Assembly: GCA_012838315.1 (NCBI GenBank)
Contig: DUPM01000090.1
Span: 1 to 47,037 of the forward strand
DNA from: Clostridiaceae bacterium
Lineage (GTDB): Bacteria; Bacillota; Clostridia; Saccharofermentanales; Saccharofermentanaceae
Direction: 5' to 3'
DNA length: 47,037 nt
Both the position numbers and the translations under genes were made by a program. The notes beneath the pieces are model-generated. The model was not told where the DNA came from. It was given only the letters and a program-made list of their open reading frames with translations, and searched no databases. Of the stretch, positions 16,828-25,647 are shown one piece after another. The stretch's first letter is position 1. Each line of letters begins with the position of its first letter.

Positions 16828-19800
16828 ATGCATCTTAAGAAGCTCGAAATTCAAGGTTTTAAATCATTTCCCGAATACACGCTCATTGAGTTTGATAAGG
16901 GTATGACTGCGATTGTCGGCCCCAATGGCAGCGGTAAGTCAAATGTGACCGATGCGATTCGTTGGGTGCTCGGCGAGCAAAGTGTCAGAACGCTTCGTGG
17001 CGGAAAAATGGAGGACGTTATTTTTAACGGAACCCAGTCGCGTCGCGCAATGAATTATGCCGAAGTGTCCATGACGATAGATAATACTGACGGTCAACTG
17101 GGTATCGATTATTCAGAGGTTCAGGTGACCCGTAGGCTGTACCGATCCGGTGAAAGCGAATATTTGATCAATCATGTCAATTGCCGATTAAAAGACATCG
17201 TATCCTTGTTTATGGATACCGGCCTGGGTAAAGATGGCTATTCAATTGTCGGTCAAGGTCGAATTGATGACATCTTGAGTTCGCGTTCCGAAGACAGAAG
17301 AAAGGTTCTGGAAGAAGCATCAGGAATTGTAAAGTATAAGGTTCGTAAAGACGAGGCAGAGCGCAAACTGCTTTCAACCGAACAGAATCTTATTCGAATA
17401 TCAGATATTCTTTCTGAACTTTCTGAGCAGGTCGGTCCTCTTGAAGAACAGGCGCAAAAGGCCAAAGAATATCACAGATACTACGATGATTGGAAAAAAC
17501 TGGATGTCGGACTTATCATCCATTCGATCGATTACACGAACGCGTTTTTATCGACGTCAGATGCACAACTGAGCGACTTGCAAAAAGATATCTCGGAACA
17601 AGAAAATGAAATTGTAGAATTGAGAGACAGGAATAGATCGCTCACAGAAAAGTCGAGTGAAATTGAATTAGCTCTCGAAACAGCGCGCGATTCAAAATCC
17701 TCCTTGTCGGAGAAGATATATGATCTTCAAAGCCGTATCGCCGTTATTCGAGAAAGAAGCGAACAAATCAATGCCCGTTTGTCATCCGGTTTCGATGAAG
17801 ATCAAAGTGCAAAAGATGAGATGGATAATCTCGAATCAGATATTCAACGACAACAATCCAAGCTTCAAACGCTTAAAAATCAACTTTCGAAATATAAAGT
17901 GTCCTACGCCGATAAAGAGCAAGAAATGCTTAAGCTTAGTGCCAGTTTTGACGAAGCGCAAAAGAAGCAAGCGGAGTGTCGTGCGGCAATCGAGAATCTC
18001 AGCGAAAAAATGTTTGAGGCCAGAGAAATTGCACAAAGTTCAATCTCTGAGCAGATGGTACTTGATTCTAAGGTTAAAACACTTGAAACGGACAGAATGA
18101 TATCCGTGTCAGAAAAAGATAGTATGGTCGCTGTCATTCAAGATCTTGAATCAGAATTCAAAATACAAGTCGACCAGTGCGCAAAGATGGCCGCAGAACT
18201 TACGGCCTCAACGGATCGAATTCGCGCCTTGCGGCAAGAAGATGCTCAAGACGCCAAGCTATTGGAGCAAAAAAATCGCGAACTGGATAACGTCGTGTTT
18301 CGAATCAGAACGGTTGAAGAATTGGAGAAGAGCAAGGAAGGCTACCAGGAGCCGGTGCGCCGATTGTTGAGCGCTGCAGAAAATGACGCAGAAGTTCGCA
18401 ATGGAATCGTCGGCGTTTTGGGTGAGTTAATCAGTGTATCGAAAGATTATGAGACAGCGATTGAGATTGCTCTCGGTTCGGCAGTGCATAACGTGGTTAC
18501 GCACACGGACAAAGATGCATCCGGACTGATTACCTATTTGAAGGAGAACAAGCTCGGACGAGTCACCTTTTTGCCGGTTAATAACATTCGCCCACGCTCG
18601 CTTGAAGATGGCTACATGCGCGTACTAGAGCAATCCAAGGGCTATATCGGCAAGGCATCAGACTTGTTGAAGACAGAACAGTCGTTACGAGATATTATTG
18701 ATAATCTATTGGGCCGCATAGCGGTATTCGATACGATGGAGCATGCACTGTTGGTCGCAAAAAAGACGTCGTTTAACTTTAGAATTGTTACACTTGATGG
18801 TGATGTCATTAATCCCGGCGGTTCAATGACCGGCGGCAGTGTCCGCAGACATGGGTTGGGTCTGCTAGGCAGAACACGAGAGCTTGAAGAATTAAAGAAA
18901 CGATTTGTATCGCTAGAAGCGGAAGTAGCACAATTGGAGTCGATTCGCATCGAAAAAGAGCATGAAATCAAGCTTGAAGCAAAGCAACAGGCCGCTCTGG
19001 ATGAGAAGTTTCGCGATCAATCTATGGAACGCGTCAAAGCGGAGTCAACGCTTCAACAACATCGCATTAATCTTGATAAAATTCAAACACGCCTTGAAAA
19101 AGTCTCTTCTGAGCTTTCGATGGTTTCGAAGCAGCGGCTTGAAGCATTGCATAACAAAGAGGATAGTCAGGAACTTATGCAAGAGTACGAACAAGAATCC
19201 TTGCGTCTTAAAGCATCTGTTAATCGCGCGGACGAAGACACGAAGGAAGTGCAAGCGCACCTGGATGATTTGCGCGCCGAATTAGGTGACCTTAAAGTTT
19301 CTGTGGAGTCCTTGGAGATATCAGCCGTCGGTGCACAAGAAATTCTGGATATGTATTTTAAAGATAAGGAGAGTCGCACCAAAAGACTTGAGAGCCTTAA
19401 GAAAGAACGAGTCCAATCAAGGGAAGAGTTGGTTCGTCTGGCCAAGGATGAAGAAGACATGCAGAATTTGCGTCAACAGCTTCTCGTTGAAGATGAGTCC
19501 ATTCAGGCCCAGATGAAGACGTATAATCTTGAAAAAGAAGAGATTGAACATAAGTTGTCCGGATTCATCGATCGATTATCCGCCTCGACTTCAAAGCTTT
19601 CTTCATTGCAAAACGAAATGACTCGCGTTGAGTCAAAGCGCGAGTCACATATACAAAGCATTGATGAGGTTAAAAATCGTCTCTGGGAAGATCATGAACT
19701 CACTTACGATAATGCTCAGGATTTCCGGATGGAAATCGATAATGTGGCCAAGGTCCAGAAGCAGATGAACGATCTGAAGTCCAAGCTCAAAGCCATCGGT

Positions 19801-20394
19801 CCGGTCAATATGAATGCTGTCGAAGAATTCAATCGCATCAGTGAACGTTTCACCTTTATGTCGGAGCAGAAACAAGATATTGAAACGGCAAAGGACAACT
19901 TACAACAAGTCATCAATGAACTGGTTGAAGAGATGAAAAAACAATTTATGACGCACTTTGAACAAATTAACGAGAATTTTAAAATCGTATTTTCTGATTT
20001 ATTTAATGGTGGTACGGCAGAAATTCTTTTAGAAAATATTGAGGATGTTTTAGGTAGCGGCATTGACATCAAGGCGCAACCTCCGGGCAAAAAGCTTCAG
20101 AGCCTTTCACTTTTATCGGGCGGTGAACGTTGCTTGACGGCGATTGCTTTGTTGTTTGCTATACTGCAACTTAGACCGTCGCCTTTTTGCGTTCTTGATG
20201 AGGTCGAGGCGGCTTTGGACGATGTCAATGTCACTCGCTTTACCGATTTTGTCAGGCGATATACGACAAAGTCTCAGTTCATTTTGGTTACACACCGCAA
20301 GGGGACTATGGAAGCTTGCGATCGCATGTACGGAGTAACGATGCAGGAACGCGGTATTTCGAAAATTCTTTCGATGCGTCTCGGAGATCAGTAG
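16828..20394 (+). CDS. smc: Chromosome segregation protein SMC
   Basis: ATPase that organises and compacts the chromosome with ScpAB. ATG 16828 is chosen because the conserved N-terminus MHLKKLEIQGFKSF starts here; the open frame extends 12 codons further without support. The 1188 residues show the full architecture: Walker A GPNGSGKS (about 31-38), a first long coiled coil, a hinge (about 520-680, with GIVGVLGEL and GGSMTGG), a second coiled coil, then the ABC signature LLSGGE (about 1096) and Walker B CVLDEVEAALDD. Length and order match Bacillus SMC. ftsY follows. Confidence 0.97.
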   Translation: MHLKKLEIQGFKSFPEYTLIEFDKGMTAIVGPNGSGKSNVTDAIRWVLGEQSVRTLRGGKMEDVIFNGTQSRRAMNYAEVSMTIDNTDGQLGIDYSEVQVTRRLYRSGESEYLINHVNCRLKDIVSLFMDTGLGKDGYSIVGQGRIDDILSSRSEDRRKVLEEASGIVKYKVRKDEAERKLLSTEQNLIRISDILSELSEQVGPLEEQAQKAKEYHRYYDDWKKLDVGLIIHSIDYTNAFLSTSDAQLSDLQKDISEQENEIVELRDRNRSLTEKSSEIELALETARDSKSSLSEKIYDLQSRIAVIRERSEQINARLSSGFDEDQSAKDEMDNLESDIQRQQSKLQTLKNQLSKYKVSYADKEQEMLKLSASFDEAQKKQAECRAAIENLSEKMFEAREIAQSSISEQMVLDSKVKTLETDRMISVSEKDSMVAVIQDLESEFKIQVDQCAKMAAELTASTDRIRALRQEDAQDAKLLEQKNRELDNVVFRIRTVEELEKSKEGYQEPVRRLLSAAENDAEVRNGIVGVLGELISVSKDYETAIEIALGSAVHNVVTHTDKDASGLITYLKENKLGRVTFLPVNNIRPRSLEDGYMRVLEQSKGYIGKASDLLKTEQSLRDIIDNLLGRIAVFDTMEHALLVAKKTSFNFRIVTLDGDVINPGGSMTGGSVRRHGLGLLGRTRELEELKKRFVSLEAEVAQLESIRIEKEHEIKLEAKQQAALDEKFRDQSMERVKAESTLQQHRINLDKIQTRLEKVSSELSMVSKQRLEALHNKEDSQELMQEYEQESLRLKASVNRADEDTKEVQAHLDDLRAELGDLKVSVESLEISAVGAQEILDMYFKDKESRTKRLESLKKERVQSREELVRLAKDEEDMQNLRQQLLVEDESIQAQMKTYNLEKEEIEHKLSGFIDRLSASTSKLSSLQNEMTRVESKRESHIQSIDEVKNRLWEDHELTYDNAQDFRMEIDNVAKVQKQMNDLKSKLKAIGPVNMNAVEEFNRISERFTFMSEQKQDIETAKDNLQQVINELVEEMKKQFMTHFEQINENFKIVFSDLFNGGTAEILLENIEDVLGSGIDIKAQPPGKKLQSLSLLSGGERCLTAIALLFAILQLRPSPFCVLDEVEAALDDVNVTRFTDFVRRYTTKSQFILVTHRKGTMEACDRMYGVTMQERGISKILSMRLGDQ

Positions 20395-20444
20395 TTGATT
20401 CATTTGAGGCTGAAGGATGCGCAGATATGTTTGGGAGGTCATAT

Positions 20445-21365
20445 ATGGGGCTATTTGATGTTTTTAAAAAGGGATTGAGTAAAACGAGAGGCTTCGTTTC
20501 AGAAGGATTAACAAGAATTTCAGCAGGCATGGGTCGCTATGACGAAGATATGCTCGAAGAACTTGAGGCGCTCTTGGTTCAGGCTGATGTGGGCGTGGGC
20601 GCCAGTCTTCATATTATTGATTCCGTCAGAGCAAACATTAAGACTACCGGAGACGACAGCCAGAAAGCGGTTATGCATACCGTGAAGAAAGAAATCATCG
20701 ACATTCTCGGACCGAAGCAAACATTGTCTCTCGAAGATAACTCGTTAAACATTATACTTATGGTGGGTGTCAATGGCACCGGAAAAACGACTACTGCAGG
20801 GAAACTTTGTCTGAAATACAAGTCCATGGGCAAGAAGGTCATGCTGGCCGCTGCAGATACTTTTCGAGCGGCTGCGATTGAGCAGCTGGAAGAATGGGGA
20901 AAAAGGACGAACACACCCGTTATTTCTCAGACCGTCGGTTCAGATCCGGCTGCGGTTTGCTTTGATGCGGTGCATTCTGCAATTTCCAAGCGTGCTGATG
21001 TACTAATTATTGACACTGCTGGGCGCCTCCATAACAAACAAAACCTTATGGATGAATTAGCCAAGATATCCAGAGTCATTGAGAGGGAAGCGCCGTCGGC
21101 CTGCATTATGCCTCTTTTGATTATTGATGCGACAACAGGCCAGAATGCAGTCATTCAAGCCGAAGTTTTTTCGAAAGCGGTGCGACTCAACGGTATCGGA
21201 ATCACTAAGCTCGACGGAAGTGCAAAAGGTGGCGTTGCCATAGCGGTGGCATACACCGCAAAGGCGCCTATTCTGCTTGCGGGACTCGGTGAGGGTGTTG
21301 AGGATCTGGTTGATTTTGATTCGGAGATTTTCACGGAGTCGTTGATACCGGAATTGTCCGAATAG
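20445..21365 (+). CDS. ftsY: Signal recognition particle receptor FtsY
   Basis: GTPase that receives ribosome-SRP complexes at the membrane and delivers them to SecYEG. ATG 20445 has GGGAGG nine nt upstream and begins the conserved GLFDVFKKGLSKTR; an in-frame extension into smc is unlikely. The 306-residue protein has a short N-terminal region instead of the long acidic A domain of E. coli, as in other Bacillota. The G motifs are G1 GVNGTGKTTT (about 108), G3 DTAGRLHN and G4 TKLDG (TKLDGSAKGG). Confidence 0.96.
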   Translation: MGLFDVFKKGLSKTRGFVSEGLTRISAGMGRYDEDMLEELEALLVQADVGVGASLHIIDSVRANIKTTGDDSQKAVMHTVKKEIIDILGPKQTLSLEDNSLNIILMVGVNGTGKTTTAGKLCLKYKSMGKKVMLAAADTFRAAAIEQLEEWGKRTNTPVISQTVGSDPAAVCFDAVHSAISKRADVLIIDTAGRLHNKQNLMDELAKISRVIEREAPSACIMPLLIIDATTGQNAVIQAEVFSKAVRLNGIGITKLDGSAKGGVAIAVAYTAKAPILLAGLGEGVEDLVDFDSEIFTESLIPELSE

Positions 21366-21390
21366 TCGTTTGCCCGACAAGTAATAATGC

Positions 21391-21419
21391 TTGACACCTT
21401 TGGCCGATTTGTGTATATT
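21391..21419 (+). promoter_or_regulatory. Promoter of ylxM-ffh
   Basis: A perfect TTGACA (21391-21396) and TATATT (21414-21419) with 17 bases between them, ending 28 nt ahead of the ylxM start. Confidence 0.8.
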
Positions 21420-21447
21420 ACTTGAAGGTCGTTAAGAGGTGAGTGTT

Positions 21448-21771
21448 TTGACAGATTCTTTTCATGTAAGCATGTTGCTCGATTTTTACGGGCAGCTTTT
21501 GACAGAAAGAACTCGCGATTTGTTAGAGCAATATTATTCTGAGGACATGTCACTGTCGGAGATCGCGGATAATGAATCAGTTACGCGCCAAGCGGTCCAC
21601 GACACCATAAGACGAGGCGAGAAAGCACTCGTTTCTTATGAAGACAAGCTCGGACTGGTTGAACGATTTATGAATCACAAGCAATCATTGCTCAATGCAA
21701 TTGATGCGATAGATCGGCAAGATATTGATCGCACACGCGAAATTTTGCAACAACTGTTGCAGACCCTATAG
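21448..21771 (+). CDS. ylxM: YlxM/p13-like DNA-binding protein of the SRP operon
   Basis: A 107-residue helix-turn-helix protein of the UPF0122/YlxM family (LLDFYGQLLTERTRDLLEQY, then LSEIADNESVTRQAVHDTIRRGEKAL as a sigma-70 region 4-like HTH). It is found next to ffh throughout Bacillota and modulates SRP in streptococci. TTG 21448 is preferred because AAGAGGTGA lies six nt upstream; GTG at 21439 would overlap that site. ffh starts 27 nt downstream. Confidence 0.87.
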   Translation: MTDSFHVSMLLDFYGQLLTERTRDLLEQYYSEDMSLSEIADNESVTRQAVHDTIRRGEKALVSYEDKLGLVERFMNHKQSLLNAIDAIDRQDIDRTREILQQLLQTL

Positions 21772-21798
21772 TAAATACAACGGGACAAGAGGTAATTC

Positions 21799-23145
21799 AT
21801 GTTTGAAAGTTTATCGACAAAGCTCCAGGGCATTGTCGCCAAAATGAAGGGCAAAGCCCGAGTAACGGACCAAGATATCAAGGATATGATGCGAGAGATT
21901 CGCATGGCTCTTCTTGAGGCTGACGTTAATTACGCTGTCGTTAAGCAATTCGTTGCGGATATGTCTGAGAAACTCAAGGGTCAAGAGATTCATCAGAGTC
22001 TTACTCCGGGGCAGCAGATCGTTAAGCTTGTCCATTCGTCCCTGGTTGATCTTTTAGGTTCACAGCAAGCGAAGATTTCCGTGTCTCCAAGCGGCTTTAC
22101 CGTTATCATACTTTACGGCCTTCAGGGTGCAGGTAAAACGACAACTGCTGCAAAGCTTGGTCGTTTATTAAAAGCGGACGGAAAGAAGCCGATGCTTGCT
22201 TCTGTTGACGTACATCGTCCTGCTGCAGCGAAGCAATTAGAAGTCCTTGCAGAAAAAATCGGCGTTCGTTCATTCATCATGCCTGAGGAGAAATCCGCTG
22301 TTACTATCGCAAAAAAGGCTATTGAACAAGCCAAGTATTATTTGTGTGATACGCTCATCGTCGATACAGCAGGGCGCATGACGGTTGACGAAGATATGAT
22401 GCAAGAGCTGATTGATATCGAGAAGATTGTCAAGCCAACCGAAAAGTTATTGGTTGTCGATGCGATGATTGGACAGGAAGCGGTCACGGTCGCGACGGCT
22501 TTTGAAGATGCTATCGGACTCGACGGTTTCATTATGACCAAGCTCGACGGCGACGCCAGAGGCGGTGCGGCTTTATCCATCAGACAGATTACCGGTAAGC
22601 CCATTAAGCTCATTTGTGTTGGAGAAAAGGTCGAGGACATAGAAGAATATTATCCCGATCGTATGGCGAATCGTATCCTGGGCATGGGTGATGTCATGTC
22701 ACTCATTGAGAAGGCGCAACAGAGTTTTGATGAAGACTCTGCACAGAAAACGATGGAGCGCATGCTCAGCAACACCTTTAACATGGAAGACATGCTGTCT
22801 CAGTTTGAGCAGATTAAGAAAATGGGATCAATCAAAGATGTGATTGGGATGATACCGGGTGCGAGCGCAAAGGTCAAAGATCAGGATATTGATGATCGTA
22901 TTATTGATGTGAATATGGCTATCATTCGCTCCATGACAACTAAGGAGCGCCGTTTTCCCAATGTTCTGAATGCATCCCGAAGAAAGCGTATTGCTGCGGG
23001 TTCGGGAACGACAGTTCAGCAAGTCAATCAACTTGTTAAGCAATACGAGCAGTCGTCGGAGATGATGAAGCGTTTTTCAAAGATGTCTAAGGGCAAAGGT
23101 AAATCTAGAGGCCTCGGTGGCTTCGGCAAAGGTTTTCCGTTTTAA
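21799..23145 (+). CDS. ffh: Signal recognition particle protein Ffh (SRP54)
   Basis: Binds signal peptides and 4.5S/scRNA and targets ribosomes to FtsY. The 448-residue protein has an N domain, a GTPase domain with G1 GLQGAGKTTT (about 108), DTAGRM and TKLDGDARGG, and a methionine-rich M domain from about residue 320 containing MSLIEKAQ, the RNA-binding MTTKER and SRRKRIAAGSG. It ends in a basic glycine/lysine tail. AAGAGGTAA precedes ATG 21799. No SRP RNA gene is visible in the window. Confidence 0.97.
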   Translation: MFESLSTKLQGIVAKMKGKARVTDQDIKDMMREIRMALLEADVNYAVVKQFVADMSEKLKGQEIHQSLTPGQQIVKLVHSSLVDLLGSQQAKISVSPSGFTVIILYGLQGAGKTTTAAKLGRLLKADGKKPMLASVDVHRPAAAKQLEVLAEKIGVRSFIMPEEKSAVTIAKKAIEQAKYYLCDTLIVDTAGRMTVDEDMMQELIDIEKIVKPTEKLLVVDAMIGQEAVTVATAFEDAIGLDGFIMTKLDGDARGGAALSIRQITGKPIKLICVGEKVEDIEEYYPDRMANRILGMGDVMSLIEKAQQSFDEDSAQKTMERMLSNTFNMEDMLSQFEQIKKMGSIKDVIGMIPGASAKVKDQDIDDRIIDVNMAIIRSMTTKERRFPNVLNASRRKRIAAGSGTTVQQVNQLVKQYEQSSEMMKRFSKMSKGKGKSRGLGGFGKGFPF

Positions 23146-23151
23146 GTTTGG

Positions 23152-23172
23152 CTTTAACGCATTTGCGTAAAG
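23152..23172 (+). other. Hairpin between ffh and rpsP
   Basis: CTTTAACGCA and TGCGTAAAG form a nine-base-pair stem with one bulged A and a two-base TT centre, starting 7 nt after the ffh stop. There is no T-tract, so it is not a simple terminator. It may be an mRNA processing or stabilising element at the ffh-rpsP junction. Confidence 0.45.
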
Positions 23173-23210
23173 ATAAAGAAGAATAACCGAAATATTGTGG
23201 AGGTAACAAA

Positions 23211-23456
23211 ATGGCAGTTAAAATCAGATTAAAAAGAATGGGTGCGAAGAGGGCTCCTTTTTATCGCGTGGTCGTTGCGGATTCTCGTTTTCCGAGAGAC
23301 GGCAGATTCATCGAAGAGATTGGCACGTACAATCCTTTGACAGATCCTGTAGAGTTTAAGATTGATGCAGAGGCCGCTGCAAATTGGATCAAGAATGGTG
23401 CGCAGCCGACTGATACAGTTCGTGATCTGCTCAAGAAGAACGGCATCATTTCCTGA
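23211..23456 (+). CDS. rpsP: 30S ribosomal protein S16
   Basis: An 81-residue basic protein with the S16 signature [19 protein letters not shown] and [17 protein letters not shown], normal length. GGAGGTAAC precedes the ATG. It starts the conserved rpsP-khpA-rimM-trmD group. Confidence 0.98.
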   Translation: MAVKIRLKRMGAKRAPFYRVVVADSRFPRDGRFIEEIGTYNPLTDPVEFKIDAEAAANWIKNGAQPTDTVRDLLKKNGIIS

Positions 23457-23517
23457 TTTCGTTTTTTATCGAATATGAAGGAGGAAAGACCGCACGTTTG
23501 GTGTGGGCGGAAATGCT

Positions 23518-23748
23518 ATGAATGATTTATTAACTACGATTGCTCGCGCATTGGTCACGAAGCCCGAAGAGGTGAAGGTCAATCAAATTGACAAGGGTCA
23601 TACCATTGTATTTGAATTGTCCGTCGCCCCTGAAGATATGGGCAAGGTTATTGGCAAAGGCGGGAAGAGAGCACAGGCCATTCGCAACGTCATGAAGGCG
23701 AAGTATTTGCGAGAAGGCAAGCGTGTTGTCGTCGATATTGTCGAATGA
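23518..23748 (+). CDS. khpA: KH-domain RNA-binding protein KhpA
   Basis: A 76-residue single KH-domain protein (YlqC family) with the GxxG loop GKGGKRAQAIRNVMKA. KhpA pairs with KhpB to bind RNA and affects cell division and elongation in streptococci. ATG 23518 begins the conserved NDLLTTIARALV; the strong AGGAGGA at 23479-23485 is too far away to serve it, and the nearer GGCGGA is weak, so the start is less certain than usual. The stop overlaps the rimM start (ATGA). Confidence 0.92.
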   Translation: MNDLLTTIARALVTKPEEVKVNQIDKGHTIVFELSVAPEDMGKVIGKGGKRAQAIRNVMKAKYLREGKRVVVDIVE

Positions 23749-24284
23749 TTCCGAATATTATTATTGGTAAAATTGTTGGGGTTCATGGTGTGAGAGGCGA
23801 GGTCAAAGTTCAGCCTCTCACTGATGACCCCAATCGTTTTTCCGACGTAAAAAAGGCAATGCTACTTTCGCCGAATGAGAAGGTGATCCGAGAGATTTCC
23901 GTTTCGAAAGTTCGGATCACCGAGAATCAGCTCATCGTTGCTGTCGATTTATTGACGGATCGTGATGAGGCGAAGAAATGGATCAATCATTTTGTTGCCG
24001 TTGAGCGCTCGCAAGCCGTCGAGTTACCCGAAGGTCGATACTTCATCAATGATTTGATCGGTCTTTGGGTTGAAGATGATGAACGCGGAAAACTCGGCAC
24101 AATCCGAGATATTATATCTGCGAGCGGTGCGGGTGCAGATGTCATTGTTATCGCTCGAGTCGGATGCAAAGACTTATTAGTGCCGTACCTGAAGAGCATC
24201 GTATATGATGTGGATACAACCCTAGGAGTGATGCGTTTGCGGCTTCCCGATGGTCTTTTCGAAATCTATCAAGAGGATGTTTGA
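23745..24284 (+). CDS. rimM: 16S rRNA processing protein RimM
   Basis: Assists 30S head maturation by binding S19. The 179-residue protein has the N-terminal reductase-like barrel (IGKIVGVHGVRGEVKVQPLTD) and a C-terminal PRC barrel (FINDLIGLWVEDD, LLVPYLKSIVYDVD). Four-nt overlap with khpA at the start. trmD starts 15 nt after its stop. Confidence 0.95.
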   Translation: MIPNIIIGKIVGVHGVRGEVKVQPLTDDPNRFSDVKKAMLLSPNEKVIREISVSKVRITENQLIVAVDLLTDRDEAKKWINHFVAVERSQAVELPEGRYFINDLIGLWVEDDERGKLGTIRDIISASGAGADVIVIARVGCKDLLVPYLKSIVYDVDTTLGVMRLRLPDGLFEIYQEDV

Positions 24285-24298
24285 CACGGAGAACAATA

Positions 24299-25048
24299 AT
24301 GCGCTTTACGGTATTGACACTTTTTCCAAAGCAAATTGAAGATATTCTCGGGCACAGCATTATTGCTCGAGCGATGTCTCGTGGCTTAATTGAAGTTGAG
24401 CGCGTCGATATTCGTGATTATTCTGTAAATAAGCATCGAAAAGTCGATGATACATTGTATGGTGGCGGAACGGGCATGCTTATGCAAGCTCAACCGGTAT
24501 ATGATGCTTGGAAAAGCGTTGTTGGGGATGATAAGCGGCCGCATACGGTCTATTTATCACCTCAGGGAAAGGTTTTCAACCAAGATATAGCTCATGAATT
24601 GTCGAAACTTAAACATGTTGTATTTCTGTGCGGTCATTATGAAGGTGTCGACCAACGCGCCATAGATTTGATTGTTGATGAAGAAATATCAATTGGTGAT
24701 TATGTGTTGACCGGTGGTGAACTGGCTGCTTGCGTGATCATAGATGCGGTATCCAGACTGATCCCCAATGTACTACCCGATGCGTCTGCATTTGAGAACG
24801 AATCCCATATGGGAGGCCTTCTTGAGGCACCGCAGTATACAAAACCAGAAGAATTTATGGGGCGAGAGGTTCCCAGAGTTCTGATGGAAGGGCATCATCT
24901 CAAAATCGAGCAATGGCGTCACAGCGAGGCTCTTTATAATACACTTATAAAAAGACCGGATATGCTGGACCAGCTTCATTTGACTGTCGATGAGTGGCTG
25001 GAATTATTTCATCGTGATAGGGCGGACGAATCTTTAAAAGATGAGTGA
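24299..25048 (+). CDS. trmD: tRNA (guanine-N1)-methyltransferase
   Basis: Methylates G37 of tRNAs to prevent frameshifting. ATG 24299 (ACGGAGAA upstream) begins the conserved RFTVLTLFPKQIED. The 249-residue protein has the SPOUT trefoil-knot motifs LSPQGKVF, LCGHYEGVDQR and SIGDYVLTGGELA. It keeps the usual C-terminal half, including GLLEAPQYTKP. The next 165 bp hold the rplS promoter and leader. Confidence 0.97.
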   Translation: MRFTVLTLFPKQIEDILGHSIIARAMSRGLIEVERVDIRDYSVNKHRKVDDTLYGGGTGMLMQAQPVYDAWKSVVGDDKRPHTVYLSPQGKVFNQDIAHELSKLKHVVFLCGHYEGVDQRAIDLIVDEEISIGDYVLTGGELAACVIIDAVSRLIPNVLPDASAFENESHMGGLLEAPQYTKPEEFMGREVPRVLMEGHHLKIEQWRHSEALYNTLIKRPDMLDQLHLTVDEWLELFHRDRADESLKDE

Positions 25049-25113
25049 ATGCTCTATTGTGATTGATATTTTTGTATTTTGAGAGGTTATTTTCGATCAT
25101 TGATACTTAAGGC

Positions 25114-25142
25114 TTGATTCACTAGAATTCTTGTGATATCAT
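25114..25142 (+). promoter_or_regulatory. Promoter of rplS
   Basis: TTGATT (25114-25119), 17 bases, TATCAT (25137-25142). The predicted start is about 25149, which leaves a 65-nt leader ahead of rplS. Confidence 0.65.
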
Positions 25143-25150
25143 TCTAAAGG

Positions 25151-25200
25151 CTTATAGGGATGTTCCGCTGTCTATAGGGCATGAACATCTATCGGAGAAG
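25151..25200 (+). promoter_or_regulatory. Candidate L19 (rplS) mRNA leader
   Basis: GATGTTC (25159-25165) pairs with GAACATC (25183-25189), enclosing a 17-nt loop. A TATAGGG motif occurs twice, once before the stem and once in the loop. The structure ends a few bases ahead of the strong ribosome binding site AAGGAGGA. Many low-GC Gram-positive bacteria have an autoregulatory L19 leader at this place. I assign it by position and folding, not by a covariance match. Confidence 0.5.
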
Positions 25201-25213
25201 GAGGAACAATAAT

Positions 25214-25567
25214 ATGGATTTAGTAAGAGCAGTTGAGCAAGATAATCTGCGCAACAACTATGCTGAAGTTGATATCGGTGACTACGTCAAGGTTCACTTG
25301 AAGATCAAAGAAGGCAGCCGTGAGAGAATCCAGATTTTCGAAGGTTATGTCATCGCACGCAAGGGCGGCGGTTTAACTGAGACCATGACGGTCAGAAGAT
25401 TGTCTTATGGTGTTGGTGTAGAGCGTGTTTTGCCGGTTCATTCCCCCAAGATCGATCGCATTGAGATTATCCGCAAGGGTAAAGTTCGTCGTGCTAAGCT
25501 TTATTATCTTCGTGATCGTGTCGGTAAGTCGGCAAAGATTACAGAGAAGCTGACAAAGAAATCTTAA
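25214..25567 (+). CDS. rplS: 50S ribosomal protein L19
   Basis: A 117-residue basic protein with the L19 motifs [49 protein letters not shown] and [15 protein letters not shown] 25214 with AAGGAGGAAC upstream gives the normal L19 length; an ATG 33 nt earlier lies within the leader hairpin and is not needed. Own promoter and strong terminator. Confidence 0.97.
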   Translation: MDLVRAVEQDNLRNNYAEVDIGDYVKVHLKIKEGSRERIQIFEGYVIARKGGGLTETMTVRRLSYGVGVERVLPVHSPKIDRIEIIRKGKVRRAKLYYLRDRVGKSAKITEKLTKKS

Positions 25568-25590
25568 TTTTATCCGTTTTTGGATTTACG

Positions 25591-25630
25591 ACTGCTCGGT
25601 ATAGTATACTGTACCGAGCAGTATTTTTTT
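25591..25630 (+). terminator. Rho-independent terminator after rplS
   Basis: ACTGCTCGGTA (25591-25601) pairs perfectly with TACCGAGCAGT (25612-25622) and is followed by A then seven T residues. Confidence 0.95.
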
Positions 25631-25647
25631 GTAAAAAAGGTGGTTCC

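Noticed and set aside
25151-25182. CRISPR-like or direct repeat array from the two TATAGGG copies before rplS
   Set aside because: Only two short copies within a leader; no spacers and no cas genes anywhere in the window.
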